Source: Pseudonocardia sp. SCN 73-27 (lineage in GTDB: Bacteria; Actinomycetota; Actinomycetes; Mycobacteriales; Pseudonocardiaceae). Taken from it: a stretch of DNA of 64,000 nucleotides. Position numbers and translations under genes: made by a program. The notes under the pieces were generated by a model. It was not told the DNA's origin. It worked only from the letters and a program-made list of their open reading frames with translations, and made no database searches. The DNA is taken from assembly GCA_001725415.1 (NCBI GenBank), contig MEGH01000038.1, positions 73,715-137,714 on the forward strand, in the 5' to 3' direction. This document shows positions 40,556 to 49,174 of the stretch, piece by piece; position 1 is the first letter of the stretch; each line of letters opens with the position of its first letter.

Positions 40556-41284
40556 ATGCAGCTGGAGAACAAGTTCACGATCGCGGCGCCGATCGAAGAG
40601 GCCTGGGCGGCCCTGAACAACCCGGAGACGGTCGCGCCGTGTTTCCCGGGCGCCACCCTGACCGAGTACGAGGACGACTCGTTCACCGGCACCGTCAAGG
40701 TCAAGCTCGGCCCGATCTCCCTGACCTACAAGGGCAAGGGCACCTACGTCGAGCGTGACGACGCGAACCACAAGGTCGTCATCGACGCCACCGGCCGCGA
40801 CTCCCGCGGCAACGGCACCGCCGCGGCCAAGGTCACCGGCTCGATGGTGGCCCAGGGGCCGGACAAGACCGAGGTCACGATGGTCACCGACCTCTCGATC
40901 ACGGGCCGTCCCGCCCAGTTCGGCCGCGGCGTCATCTCCGACGTCAGCGAGAAGATCATCGGGCAGTTCGCGTCGTGCCTGACCGACAAGCTGAGCGGCT
41001 CCGCCGCCGCCGACGCCGCACACGCGGCGCCGTCGGCCGACGCGCCCGCCGCGGCCGCGCCGACCAGCGCCCCGACGGCGGCCACCGCCGGAACCGAGGC
41101 CCCGAAGCCGGTGACGACGCCGAAGTCGACGCCGACGGGTGGCCCGCTGCGCAGCGAGGTCGACGCGATCGACCTGCTCGACTCGGCCGGCGCGCCCGTC
41201 CTCAAGCGGCTGGCGCCCGTCGTCGGTGTGCTCGGCGTACTGGTGGCGATCTTCGTCATCGTGCGTCGCCTGCGGTCGAAGTAG
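40556..41284 (+). CDS. coxG: CoxG-like SRPBCC protein with C-terminal membrane anchor
   Basis: A 242-residue protein. Residues 1-150 form a CoxG/START-like domain (MQLENKFTIAAPIEEAWAAL; PCFPGATL; GRGVISDVSEKIIGQFASCL). A Pro/Ala/Thr-rich linker of ~60 residues leads to a hydrophobic helix (VVGVLGVLVAIFVIV) and a basic end. CoxG is thought to recruit CO dehydrogenase to the membrane, and the tail anchor fits this. AGGAGG ribosome-binding site at 40540-40545. Confidence 0.9.
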   Translation: MQLENKFTIAAPIEEAWAALNNPETVAPCFPGATLTEYEDDSFTGTVKVKLGPISLTYKGKGTYVERDDANHKVVIDATGRDSRGNGTAAAKVTGSMVAQGPDKTEVTMVTDLSITGRPAQFGRGVISDVSEKIIGQFASCLTDKLSGSAAADAAHAAPSADAPAAAAPTSAPTAATAGTEAPKPVTTPKSTPTGGPLRSEVDAIDLLDSAGAPVLKRLAPVVGVLGVLVAIFVIVRRLRSK

Positions 41285-41293
41285 CAGCAGCCC

Positions 41294-41333
41294 GTGAGTG
41301 GCAATAGTCGCTGGAGCGACTATTGCCACTCAC
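41294..41333. repeat. 40-bp palindromic repeat, family A copy 8
   Basis: The arm is GTGAGTGGCAATAGTCGCT, with a GG at the centre instead of TA/AT. It lies between the convergent coxG and PepSY genes. Confidence 0.93.
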
Positions 41334-41340
41334 GAGGCCG

Positions 41341-41829
41341 TCAGTCGTCCCAGCGGTCGTGGTCACCGCCGCGGCCGCGGTCGTCGCCGCCCCGGTGGTC
41401 CTCGCCACCGCCGTTCGTGATGTGGCGGCTGTCGTCGTAGCGGTCGTCATCGTCGTCGAGGCGGTCGCGGGTCACCTGGCCCGTCGCGGTGTCGACGTGC
41501 AGCTCCCGCACACCCGACCCCGTCCGGACGTCGACCTCCCACACCTGGCGGTCGTGTTCGGACTCCCGCTCCACCTTCACGACCTGCCCGCCACCCACGT
41601 GCGCCACGGCCGCCTGCTCGGCGGCGGAACGGTCGACGCCTGCCTGCACGGCGTCGGTGAGCAACGGGGTGGGCGGCGCGCCTGTCGAGCTCGTGGAGGT
41701 CGTCGGCACGGTCGGGGTGCGGGTCGTGCTGTCCTCGCCCCCGGCGCCGAGTGCCAGCGCGGTGCCCGTCAGGGCGAGCAGGGTGACGCCGGTGGCGGCG
41801 GCGAGAACGACGGGGCGGCGGATGTTCAC
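41341..41829 (-). CDS. Secreted PepSY-domain protein with Asp/His/Arg-rich tail
   Basis: A 162-residue protein with an N-terminal hydrophobic segment (VVLAAATGVTLLALTGTALAL) that acts as a signal peptide or anchor. A PepSY core follows (RSAAEQAAVAHVGGGQVVKVERES; VWEVDVRTGSGVRELHVDTATGQV). The last ~35 residues are low-complexity Asp, His, Gly and Arg. PepSY proteins next to OmpR-type two-component systems often act as cell-surface inhibitors or sensors; the kinase/regulator pair is just upstream on the same strand. Confidence 0.88.
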   Translation of the reverse strand: MNIRRPVVLAAATGVTLLALTGTALALGAGGEDSTTRTPTVPTTSTSSTGAPPTPLLTDAVQAGVDRSAAEQAAVAHVGGGQVVKVERESEHDRQVWEVDVRTGSGVRELHVDTATGQVTRDRLDDDDDRYDDSRHITNGGGEDHRGGDDRGRGGDHDRWDD

Positions 41830-41995
41830 GGTGTCCTCCGGATCGGTGTTCGTCGGGTTCGCCCGACCTGCACGACGATGCCGCCGCGCCGCCTAGCACC
41901 GCGCTGCCCGATCCCTAACGCCCCGCTAAGTCGTGTGACGGCTGCGACTCGGGCCCCCGCGTCCTGCAAGCCGCCACGGCCGGCCTGCCGACTCC

Positions 41996-42049
41996 GCGCG
42001 CAACCTCACGGTCGTGAATCAGGCACGGGACGACCGTGAGGTTGCGCGC
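41996..42049. repeat. Family B inverted repeat, copy 2 (best copy)
   Basis: GCGCGCAACCTCACGGTCG is matched exactly by CGACCGTGAGGTTGCGCGC, a 19-bp perfect stem with a ~16-base loop. It lies between the two-component and PepSY genes on the minus strand. Confidence 0.92.
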
Positions 42050-42323
42050 CGTGGTTCGGGCGGGCGTCGGAGGGGATCGGGTCGGCCAGGGTGTCGCGGG
42101 GCGTAGCTGACAGGGCGATCGGAGAGCCGGACCGCGACGCGGCCATCGCCTGCGACCGACAGCCCCCGCAGGCCGCGGCGACCTCGCGCACAGGTCGGGG
42201 ACCGGAGCGCCCGTCGTCGTCGAGGAGACGAGCGTGTCGGTGAGCGTGCAGGTCGAGTCGCGTCCACGCGACGACGCCGACGACCGCTCCGGCGACGACG
42301 AGCAGGGCGACCAGCGCGGCCAC
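42006..42323 (-). CDS. Possible small membrane-anchored protein, function unknown
   Basis: A 105-residue frame starting at GTG 42323. It begins with a good transmembrane helix (AALVALLVVAGAVVGVVAW) and basic residues follow (LHAHRHARLL). Third-position GC is high as in real genes, but the C-terminal part runs into a family B hairpin and has no recognisable domain. It begins about 30 bases after the kinase stop on the same strand. It may be spurious. Confidence 0.3.
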   Translation of the reverse strand: MAALVALLVVAGAVVGVVAWTRLDLHAHRHARLLDDDGRSGPRPVREVAAACGGCRSQAMAASRSGSPIALSATPRDTLADPIPSDARPNHGAQPHGRPVPDSRP

Positions 42324-42354
42324 GAGCCGTCTCCGCCCGTCCTCGACCCTACGG

Positions 42355-43626
42355 TCAGGATCGTGGCGGTCCGAGACCGACCACGACCCGCAGCCCCCGC
42401 CCCGGCGACTCCAGGCGCAGTCCGCCGCCGGACTGTTCGGCGGAGCGGCGCGCGATGTCGAGGCCCAGGCCCGTCGACCCGGCGCCGCTCACCCCGCGGC
42501 GCAGCGCGGGGGCTCCCGCGGGGATGCCGGGGCCGTCGTCGGCGACGGTGAGGGTGGCACCGCCGTCGGGTTCCGGTGTGAGCCGCACGGCGAACGACGT
42601 CCCGTCGGGGGTGTGAGCGAAGACGTTGCCCAGCAACGTGTCCACGACGGCTTCGAGGTCGCCGCGGGGCAGCGCGACGGGCAGCGGGCCGGGGGCGAGG
42701 TCGACGGTGACGTCACGTTCGGTGTCCTCGGCGAGCACCGACCAGAACGCGACGCGCTCGGCGACGACCGGCACCGCGTCGCAGGCCGCGGGGTCGGGGC
42801 CGCGGCGACGGGCCTGCTCGATCGCCCCGGTGACGGCGCGCTGCACGGCGTCGACACCTTCGCCGATGCGGGCGGCGTCGGAGGGCGACAGCGACTCGGC
42901 CTCGAGCCGCAACGAGGTCAGCGGAGTGCGGACGCGATGGGCGAGGTCGGCGATGGTCTCGCGTTCCTCGCGCAGCAGGTCGGTGATGCGTCCGGCGAGT
43001 CCGTTGAGGGCCCCGGCGACGACGCCCAGCTCGGCGGGGGCTCCCGCGTCGGCGCGGGCGTCGAGGTCGCCGCGGGCGAGGCGGTGGGAGACGGCGGCGA
43101 GGTCGGTGGTGGCGTGGACGAGCCTGCGCGCCAACCGGTCGGCGAGCACGAGGCCGACGGCGAGCAGCGTGATCCCGAGCCCGGCGAGCAGCAGCCAGGA
43201 GCGGCCGACGCCGCGGGTCAGGTCGGCGTCGGGGACGAAGGCGCGTACGGCCCCTCCGGCGCCACCGGCGTCACGGACGGCGACCACGATCTCCCGCCCG
43301 CCCGATACGTCGGTCGACGCCGAGACACCGCGGGCGCCGAGCTCGACGAGCGGCGTGCGGGCGGCAGGGGTGCCGAGGACGGCCCCGTCGGGCAGGAAGA
43401 GTGTCACCTCGGCGGGCGTCGTGGCGCCGACCTGGCCGACCGCGAGAGCCAGGGCGTCGCGGCCGGCGGTGGCGACGAGCGGGCTGAGCGACTGGGCCTG
43501 CGCGGTCACCGTGGCGACGGCCCGGTCCTCGGCGACGGTGCGCACGAGGAGGGCGAGAGGGACGAGGAACGCGACGAGGACGAGGGTTGTCGTCGCAGCG
43601 ACGAGTACGAGGACGCGGCGGCGCAC
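42355..43626 (-). CDS. Sensor histidine kinase (HAMP-HisKA-HATPase)
   Basis: A 423-residue kinase. The first transmembrane helix is near residues 5-30, an extracytoplasmic part spans ~30-140, and the second helix is near 145-165. A HAMP region follows, then the H-box TIADLAHRVRTPLTSL (His230, with R after H instead of the usual E) and HATPase_c motifs LLGNVFAHTP, VADDGPGIP and GLGLDIARR. The HRxxTP rather than HExxTP motif is a small oddity. The response regulator is 3 bases upstream. Confidence 0.93.
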   Translation of the reverse strand: MRRRVLVLVAATTTLVLVAFLVPLALLVRTVAEDRAVATVTAQAQSLSPLVATAGRDALALAVGQVGATTPAEVTLFLPDGAVLGTPAARTPLVELGARGVSASTDVSGGREIVVAVRDAGGAGGAVRAFVPDADLTRGVGRSWLLLAGLGITLLAVGLVLADRLARRLVHATTDLAAVSHRLARGDLDARADAGAPAELGVVAGALNGLAGRITDLLREERETIADLAHRVRTPLTSLRLEAESLSPSDAARIGEGVDAVQRAVTGAIEQARRRGPDPAACDAVPVVAERVAFWSVLAEDTERDVTVDLAPGPLPVALPRGDLEAVVDTLLGNVFAHTPDGTSFAVRLTPEPDGGATLTVADDGPGIPAGAPALRRGVSGAGSTGLGLDIARRSAEQSGGGLRLESPGRGLRVVVGLGPPRS

Positions 43627-43629
43627 GGA

Positions 43630-44310
43630 TCAGCCCGGGGCGCCCAGGCGCACCCCGACACCCCGCACCGAGTGCAGGTAGCGCGGGGCCTGCGCGGTCT
43701 CGCCGAGCTTGCGGCGCAACCACGACAGGTGCACGTCGACGGTCTTGTCCGCGCCGCCGTAGGGCAGCCGCCACACCTCGGTGAGCAACTCCCGCTTGGC
43801 GACGACCTCGCCCGCCCGCGCCGCCAGGTAGTGCAGCAGGTCGAACTCGCGCGGGGTCAGCTCCAGGTCACGGTCGTCGAGCCGGGCCGTGCGCCCCCGC
43901 GGGTCGACGACGAGCCCGCCCACCGTCACGGTCGGATCGAAGTCCGCCTCCGCGCCGCGACGCAGCACCGCCCGGATGCGGGCGTCCAGCTGGGCGGACC
44001 CGAAGGGCTTCACCAGGTAGTCGTCGGCACCGGCATCGAGCACCGCGACGATCTCGGCCTCGTCGTCACGCGCGGTGGCGACGATGACCGGCACCTTGCT
44101 CGCGCCGCGCAGCATCCGCAGCATCACGGTGCCGTCGAGATCCGGGAGGCCGAGGTCGAGGACCACGATGTCGGGCCGGTTGCCGACGGCCTGCTCCAGC
44201 CCGGCCATCGCGGTGGGCGCGGAGTCGACGGCGTGGCCGCGTTCGGAGAGCCCGCGCACGAGCGCACCGCGGATCGCGGCGTCGTCCTCCACGAGCAGTA
44301 CCTGGGCCAT
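43630..44310 (-). CDS. OmpR/PhoB-family response regulator
   Basis: A 226-residue regulator. The receiver domain has the acidic pair VEDD, phosphoacceptor Asp52 (VVLDLGLPD), the Thr-like switch VIVATARDDE and KPF. The winged-helix DNA-binding domain has LELTPREFDLLHYLAARAG and VDVHLSWLRRKLG. The ATG at 44310 is preferred over one six codons upstream. It likely controls the PepSY gene and the divergent gene at 44414, which shares its promoter region. Confidence 0.94.
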   Translation of the reverse strand: MAQVLLVEDDAAIRGALVRGLSERGHAVDSAPTAMAGLEQAVGNRPDIVVLDLGLPDLDGTVMLRMLRGASKVPVIVATARDDEAEIVAVLDAGADDYLVKPFGSAQLDARIRAVLRRGAEADFDPTVTVGGLVVDPRGRTARLDDRDLELTPREFDLLHYLAARAGEVVAKRELLTEVWRLPYGGADKTVDVHLSWLRRKLGETAQAPRYLHSVRGVGVRLGAPG

Positions 44311-44413
44311 GTCCGCACCGTATGACACGCGGGGTGTGTGCGAGGTACGTCCGGTGCCGACGTTGGCGCAGCCTTAGCGCTGTTTTAACCATCGGGGCGG
44401 GCATGCTCGTGAG

Positions 44414-44875
44414 GTGCGCCCCAGCAGAGCCCGATCCGCCGCCGCCGTCCTGGTGTGGGTGGTGATGGCAGCGGGTGCGCTCGTCGTCGGACTGACCGCG
44501 GTCGGCGCGGTCGGGTCCGGCATCACCGGGGAGGGCCTGCGCCCGTTGACGTCGGAGGAGATCGACACCCGGCTCGCCGCGCTGCCCGCCACCTCCGCGC
44601 CCCAGCCGCCCGCCTCGTCCGCGTCGCCGGCCGCGGAGCCGCAGGCCGTCGTCGTGTCCGGTGCGCCGGGCGGGACGGTCGTCGTCCGCTGCGAGGGGGC
44701 GACACCGCGGATCGTCTCGGCCAGCCCCGCGCAGGGCTTCGAGCTCAAGGAGTCGGGATCCGACGACGGCCGCCCTCGGGTGCGGTTCGAGGGCGGCGAC
44801 ATCGAGGTCGATGTGCGGCTGACCTGTGCCAACGGTGCGCCGGTGGGCGACGTGCGCGTCGAGCACGACGACTGA
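44414..44875 (+). CDS. Exported protein of unknown function
   Basis: A 153-residue protein with an N-terminal hydrophobic segment (AAAVLVWVVMAAGALVVGL), a Pro/Ala/Ser linker around residue 60, and a small beta-rich C-terminal region with two Cys (VVVRCEGATPR, RLTCANGAPVG) that could form a disulfide. I know no family. It is divergent from the response regulator gene with about 100 bases between, including an AT-richer CTGTTTTAAC, so it may be a target of that regulator. Confidence 0.7.
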   Translation: MRPSRARSAAAVLVWVVMAAGALVVGLTAVGAVGSGITGEGLRPLTSEEIDTRLAALPATSAPQPPASSASPAAEPQAVVVSGAPGGTVVVRCEGATPRIVSASPAQGFELKESGSDDGRPRVRFEGGDIEVDVRLTCANGAPVGDVRVEHDD

Positions 44876-44901
44876 CGCCCGCCCCCTGCCAGGATGGCGC
44901 C

Positions 44902-45915
44902 ATGACCGGGGCCGGGCGGCACAACGACATCACCGACGTCGCGGGCATCCGCGTCGGGCACGCGCAGGTCGAGGGCGAGGGCGCGCTCAGCGGCACGACG
45001 GTCGTCCTCGCGCCGCCCGGGGGCGCGGCGGCGGGGGTCGACGTCCGTGGCGCGGCGCCGGGCACGCGTGAGACCGACCTGCTCGACCCGCGCAACACCG
45101 TCGACAGGGTGCACGCGATCGTCCTGGGCGGCGGCAGCGCCTACGGTCTCGACGCCGCGGCCGGGGTGATGGCTCGGCTGGAGGAGGCCGGCGAGGGGTT
45201 CGCGGTGCCCGGCGGGGTGGTGCCGATCGTTCCGGCCGCGGTGCTGTTCGATCTCGGGCGCGGTGGTCGGTTCGGGGCTCGACCCGGTGCGGCGCAGGGC
45301 GTCGCGGCTCACGATGCGGCGTCCGACGGCCCGGTCGCGCAGGGTGTCGTCGGTGCGGGGACGGGCGCGGTCGCGGGCGGGCTGAAGGGCGGCATCGGTT
45401 CGGCCGGCGCGGTCCTCCCGGACGGGACGACCGTCGCCGCGCTGGTGGCGGTCAACGCGGTCGGCTCACCCGCCGACCTGGCGACGGGTGCGCTGCACGG
45501 GGCCCGGCACGGCGTGCCCGGCGAGTTCGACCTGCCCGCGGTCCGTGATTCCGGGGGCGTGGGCCGGGCGCTGGCCCGGCACACCGGTGGCGGTGCCGGC
45601 ACGGCGACGACGATCGGGGTCGTCGCCACCGACGCGACGCTCGACAAGGCCGGCTGCGCCCGGTTGGCGACGATGGGGCACGACGGCCTGGCCCGTTCGC
45701 TCGCGCCCGTGCACACGGTGATGGACGGCGACACGATCTTCGGGATGGCGACGGGCGCGCGGCCCGCCCCGGACATGCCGGGCCTGTTCGCGCTGCATGC
45801 CGCGGCCGCCGACGTCGTCGCGCGGGCGATCGTGCACGCGGTCCTGCACGCCTGCAGCGTGTCGACTCCTGCCGGTACCTGGCTCTCGTACCGGGACGCC
45901 GTCGCGGGGTCGTGA
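44902..45915 (+). CDS. P1-family peptidase (DmpA/L-aminopeptidase type)
   Basis: A 337-residue self-processing aminopeptidase of the DmpA/BapA type. Conserved segments are NDITDVAGIRVGHAQ, VLGGGSAYGLDAAAGVM, GTGAVAGGLKGGIGSA, ATTIGVVATDATLDK (the likely autocleavage/nucleophile region) and MGHDGLARSLAPVHTVMDGDTIF. The ATG at 44902 follows an AGGATGG element. It is 26 bases after the exported protein gene. Its stop lies in a family A palindrome. Confidence 0.9.
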   Translation: MTGAGRHNDITDVAGIRVGHAQVEGEGALSGTTVVLAPPGGAAAGVDVRGAAPGTRETDLLDPRNTVDRVHAIVLGGGSAYGLDAAAGVMARLEEAGEGFAVPGGVVPIVPAAVLFDLGRGGRFGARPGAAQGVAAHDAASDGPVAQGVVGAGTGAVAGGLKGGIGSAGAVLPDGTTVAALVAVNAVGSPADLATGALHGARHGVPGEFDLPAVRDSGGVGRALARHTGGGAGTATTIGVVATDATLDKAGCARLATMGHDGLARSLAPVHTVMDGDTIFGMATGARPAPDMPGLFALHAAAADVVARAIVHAVLHACSVSTPAGTWLSYRDAVAGS

Positions 45916-45951
45916 GTGGCAATGGTCGCCATGGTGACCATTGCCACTCAC
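45912..45951. repeat. 40-bp palindromic repeat, family A copy 9
   Basis: The arm is GTGAGTGGCAATGGTCGCCA, with one non-matching position that can pair as G-U. It overlaps the P1 peptidase stop and lies 4 bases from the stop of the convergent MoaD-like gene. Confidence 0.93.
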
Positions 45952-45955
45952 AGGC

Positions 45956-46237
45956 TCAGCCGCCCGCGAACGGTGGCAGCACGTCGAGGACCGCCCCGTC
46001 GGGGACGACCACGGACGTGTCGCGGACCGCCACCTCGTCGAGCAGGTAGCTGCAGCGCAGCAGGACGCGGGTGAACTCGGCGTCGTGGGCGGCGCGGAGG
46101 GTGTCGAGCAGGTCCTCCACCGTCGCGCCCTCGGGGAGGTCGACGGTGGTCGTCTCGGTTCCGGCTGCCGCACGGGCCGCCGCGTAGAAGCGGACCGTCG
46201 TCGTGAGCGTCGTCGTTCCGGTCGTCACAGGAGACAT
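45956..46237 (-). CDS. MoaD/ThiS-family sulfur carrier protein
   Basis: A 93-residue beta-grasp protein ending PPFAGG; the C-terminal Gly-Gly is the site of adenylation and thiocarboxylation. The TTVRFYAAARAAAG start and DLPEGATVEDLLDTL match MoaD-like carriers. It lies 5 bases downstream of moaA on the same strand, so it most likely supplies sulfur for molybdopterin. No MoaE or MoeB is in the window. Confidence 0.9.
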   Translation of the reverse strand: MSPVTTGTTTLTTTVRFYAAARAAAGTETTTVDLPEGATVEDLLDTLRAAHDAEFTRVLLRCSYLLDEVAVRDTSVVVPDGAVLDVLPPFAGG

Positions 46238-46242
46238 CCTCC

Positions 46243-47304
46243 TCAGCCGCCGATCGCGCTCATCGGGCGGTCGGGCTGCAGGAAGCCCGGGTCGTCGATG
46301 CCGTGCCCGGCGAGCTTGCCCCACATGGCGTCGCGCCAGGTGTCGGCGATCTCGGCGTCGGTGGAGCCGCCGCGCAGCATGGCCCGCAGGTCGGTCTCGG
46401 TACGTGCGAACAGGCACGAGCGGATCTGGCCGTCGGAGGTGAGCCGGGTGCGGTCGCAGGCGCCGCAGAACGGCCGCGTCACCGAGGCGATGATGCCGAC
46501 CATCGTCGGGCCGCCGTCGACGACCCAGCGCTCGGCCGGGGCGGCACCCCGGTGCCCGGGGTCGGGCGTCAGCGTGAAGTGCTCCGAGAGGGCCTGCATG
46601 ATCTCACCGGCCGTGACCATCTCGGTGCGCTCCCAGCCGTGCTGGGCGTCGAGCGGCATCTGCTCGATGAAGCGCAGCTCGAAGCCCTCGTCGAGGGCGA
46701 AGCGCAGCAGGTCGACGGCCTCGTCGTCGTTCATCCCGCGCAGCAGCACCGTGTTGATCTTGACGGGGGACAGGCCCGCGTCGCGGGCGGCGCGCATGCC
46801 GGCGAGGACGTCGTCGAAGCGGTCGCGGCGGGTGATCGAGGCGAACCGGTCGGGACGCAGGGTGTCGAGCGAGACGTTGAGCCGGTTCACCCCGGCCGCA
46901 GCGAGCGCCTCGGCGCGGCGGGCGAGGCCGACGCCGTTGGTGGTCAACGAGATGTCGGGACGCGGCTTCAGTGCCGCGGACGCGGCCACCAGTCCCTCGA
47001 GCCCCTTGCGCAGCAGCGGCTCGCCGCCGGTGAAGCGCAGCTCCTCGACGCCGAGGTCGCGGACGGCGATCGCGACCAGCCGCAGCAGCTCGTCGTCGGT
47101 GAGCTGCTCCTCGCGCGGCATCCAGTCGAGGCCCTCGGCCGGCATGCAGTAGTGACACCGCAGGTTGCAGCGGTCGGTCAACGAGATGCGCAGGTCCGTC
47201 GCCACCCGGCCGAAGCCGTCGACGAGGCGGGGATCAGCGGGGCGGGCGGGGTCTCGGGTGGTGGCCGTCCGCAGGGCGGGCAGGCCGAGCTCCGTAGCCG
47301 TCAC
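46243..47304 (-). CDS. moaA: GTP 3',8-cyclase MoaA
   Basis: A 353-residue radical SAM enzyme for the first step of molybdenum cofactor synthesis. The N-terminal cluster motif is CNLRCHYC within ISLTDRCNLRCHYCMP. The C-terminal GTP-binding cluster is in FCGACDRTRLTSDGQIRSCLF, and the protein ends in the catalytic Gly-Gly (MSAIGG). The GTG at 47304 (VTATELGLPAL) is used. It pairs with the MoaD-like gene and fits the need of the CO dehydrogenase-like enzyme 6 kb away. Confidence 0.95.
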   Translation of the reverse strand: MTATELGLPALRTATTRDPARPADPRLVDGFGRVATDLRISLTDRCNLRCHYCMPAEGLDWMPREEQLTDDELLRLVAIAVRDLGVEELRFTGGEPLLRKGLEGLVAASAALKPRPDISLTTNGVGLARRAEALAAAGVNRLNVSLDTLRPDRFASITRRDRFDDVLAGMRAARDAGLSPVKINTVLLRGMNDDEAVDLLRFALDEGFELRFIEQMPLDAQHGWERTEMVTAGEIMQALSEHFTLTPDPGHRGAAPAERWVVDGGPTMVGIIASVTRPFCGACDRTRLTSDGQIRSCLFARTETDLRAMLRGGSTDAEIADTWRDAMWGKLAGHGIDDPGFLQPDRPMSAIGG

Positions 47305-47441
47305 CTCACGAGCGTAACCATCCGCGGGCCCTCCCACGTGTGTGCTGAGCAGCGGGAATCTGCGTCTCCGCAGGTGCGCCGCCGGGCGACGACATGATCC
47401 GCAGAATCGGATGTTCCACGCGCGGTGACGTGTCTCACGTG

Positions 47442-47487
47442 GGCCGCCCGCCCTGATCGACAGGAGAGGTCGATCAGGGCGGCGGCC
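47442..47487 (-). terminator. Hairpin downstream of the acyl-CoA dehydrogenase gene
   Basis: The arms GGCCGCCCGCCCTGATCGAC and GTCGATCAGGGCGGCGGCC pair with one bulged base around a short loop (AGGAGAG). It is 6 bases after the stop of the minus-strand dehydrogenase gene. There is no T-tract, as for most hairpins here. Confidence 0.7.
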
Positions 47488-47493
47488 GTCACG

Positions 47494-48699
47494 TCATTCG
47501 TGGGCGGCCAGCTCCTGGCGCGCGACCGACCGCAGGTGCACCTCGTCGGGGCCGTCGGCGAAGCGCAGCGCGCGGGCCCACGTGTAGAAGTAGGCGAGCG
47601 GGAAGTCGTCGCTCATCGCGGCGGCGCCGTGGATCTGCATGGCTCGGTCGATGACGGTGCACGCCATCCGCGGTACCGCCACCTTGATGGCCGCGATCTC
47701 CGTGGCCGCGCCCTTCGAACCGTGCTCGTCGATCAGCCACGCCGTCTTGAGCACCAGCAGTCGCGCCTGCTCGATCTCGATGCGCGACAGCGCGATCTGC
47801 TCGCGGACGACGCCCTGGTCGGCCAGTGGGCGGCCGAACGCGACACGGTCACGGGCGCGGCGGACCATCAGGTCGACGGCACGCTCGGCCATGCCGATCA
47901 GCCGCATGCAGTGGTGGATGCGGCCGGGGCCGAGCCGGGCCTGGGCGATCGCGAAACCGCCGCCCTCCTCGCCCAGCAGGTTCGACGCCGGCACGCGGAC
48001 GTCGTCGAACTCGATCTCGGAGTGACCGTGCTGGTCCTGGTAGCCGAACGTCGGCAGATGACGGAGGACGTTCATGCCCGGGGCGTTGCGCGGCACGAGG
48101 ATCATCGACTGCTGGCGGTGCCGCGGGGCGTCCGGGTCGGTCTTGCCCATGACGATGAAGACCGTGCAGCGCTCGTCGGCGGTGCCGGAGATCCACCACT
48201 TGCGGCCCGAGATCACGTAGTCGTCGCCGTCGCGGCGGATCCGCGTCTGCACGTTCGTCGCGTCCGACGACGCGACGTCCGGCTCGGTCATCGCGAACGC
48301 CGACCGGATCTCGCCCTCGAGCAGCGGTTCGAGCCACTGCTGCTTCTGCTCCGGCGTCCCGAACAGGTGCAACGTCTCCATGTTTCCGGTGTCGGGGGCT
48401 TGGCAGTTGATGGCCTCCGGGGCGATGACCGGCGACCAGCCGGACACCTCGGCGACGGCCGCGTACTCGAGGTTGGACAGCCCGGAGATGCTGGGCAGGA
48501 ACAGGTTCCACAGGCCACGCGAGCGCGCCTCGGTCTTCAGCTCCTCCAGGACCGGGGGTAGGTCCCACTCCTGGGGGGTGCCACGGCGTTCGGAGCGCCA
48601 GGCGTCGTAGGTGGGCTCGGCGGGGAGCACCTTCTCGTCGAGGAACGCGCGCATCCGGCGGGTGTGGTCCGCGGCCGCGGCGCTGGGTTCGAAGTCCAC
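47494..48699 (-). CDS. Acyl-CoA dehydrogenase family protein
   Basis: A 401-residue flavoenzyme. The FAD-binding segments [15 protein letters not shown] and [21 protein letters not shown], the mid-domain [19 protein letters not shown] and the C-terminal [34 protein letters not shown] are typical of the FadE/ACAD10-11-like group. GTG 48699 ([12 protein letters not shown]) fits the family start; a TTG at 48711 is also possible. It is transcribed away from the molybdate locus. Confidence 0.93.
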   Translation of the reverse strand: MDFEPSAAAADHTRRMRAFLDEKVLPAEPTYDAWRSERRGTPQEWDLPPVLEELKTEARSRGLWNLFLPSISGLSNLEYAAVAEVSGWSPVIAPEAINCQAPDTGNMETLHLFGTPEQKQQWLEPLLEGEIRSAFAMTEPDVASSDATNVQTRIRRDGDDYVISGRKWWISGTADERCTVFIVMGKTDPDAPRHRQQSMILVPRNAPGMNVLRHLPTFGYQDQHGHSEIEFDDVRVPASNLLGEEGGGFAIAQARLGPGRIHHCMRLIGMAERAVDLMVRRARDRVAFGRPLADQGVVREQIALSRIEIEQARLLVLKTAWLIDEHGSKGAATEIAAIKVAVPRMACTVIDRAMQIHGAAAMSDDFPLAYFYTWARALRFADGPDEVHLRSVARQELAAHE

Positions 48700-48769
48700 G
48701 ACCGCAGCCAATCACAGGTCCGGACGCCTCCCTGGCGGAGTGCTCATCCGCGGAACTAGGATGCGGCGC

Positions 48770-49174
48770 GTGCCGCAGTTCAGGATCTCTGACGCCGCGC
48801 GTCTGCTCGGCGTCAGTGACGACACCGTCCGCCGCTGGGTGGACGCCGGCGCGTTGCCCGTGCAGCCCGACCCCTCGAACCGCAAGGTCATCGACGGCGC
48901 CGCGCTCGCCGAGTTCGCCCGCGAGCACGCCACCGCCACGCCCGACCCGTCCCACGTGCAGCGCTCCGCGCGCAACCGCCTGGTCGGGCTCGTGACGTCG
49001 GTCGTCGCCGACACGGTGATGGCGCAGGTCGAGATGCAGTGCGGCCCGCACCGGGTCGTGTCGCTGATGAGCGCGGAGGCGGTGAACGACCTCGGGCTGG
49101 TGCCAGGGGCGCTCGCGGTCGCGGTCATCAAGTCGACCAACGTGGTCGTGGAGATCCCAGGAGGACTCTCGTGA
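48770..49174 (+). CDS. HTH-TOBE molybdate-responsive regulator/molbindin
   Basis: A 134-residue protein. The N-terminus is a MerR/excisionase-like helix-turn-helix (FRISDAARLLGVSDDTVRRWVDAGALPV). The C-terminus is a TOBE/Mop molybdate-binding domain (SARNRLVGLVTSVVADTVMAQVEMQCG; LGLVPGALAVAVIKSTNVVVE). It probably regulates modABC in response to molybdate. The GTG at 48770 lies only a few bases after a TAGGAT -10-like sequence (48757-48762), so the message may be leaderless; an in-frame ATG at 48761 is an alternative. It overlaps modA by 4 bases. Confidence 0.88.
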   Translation: MPQFRISDAARLLGVSDDTVRRWVDAGALPVQPDPSNRKVIDGAALAEFAREHATATPDPSHVQRSARNRLVGLVTSVVADTVMAQVEMQCGPHRVVSLMSAEAVNDLGLVPGALAVAVIKSTNVVVEIPGGLS

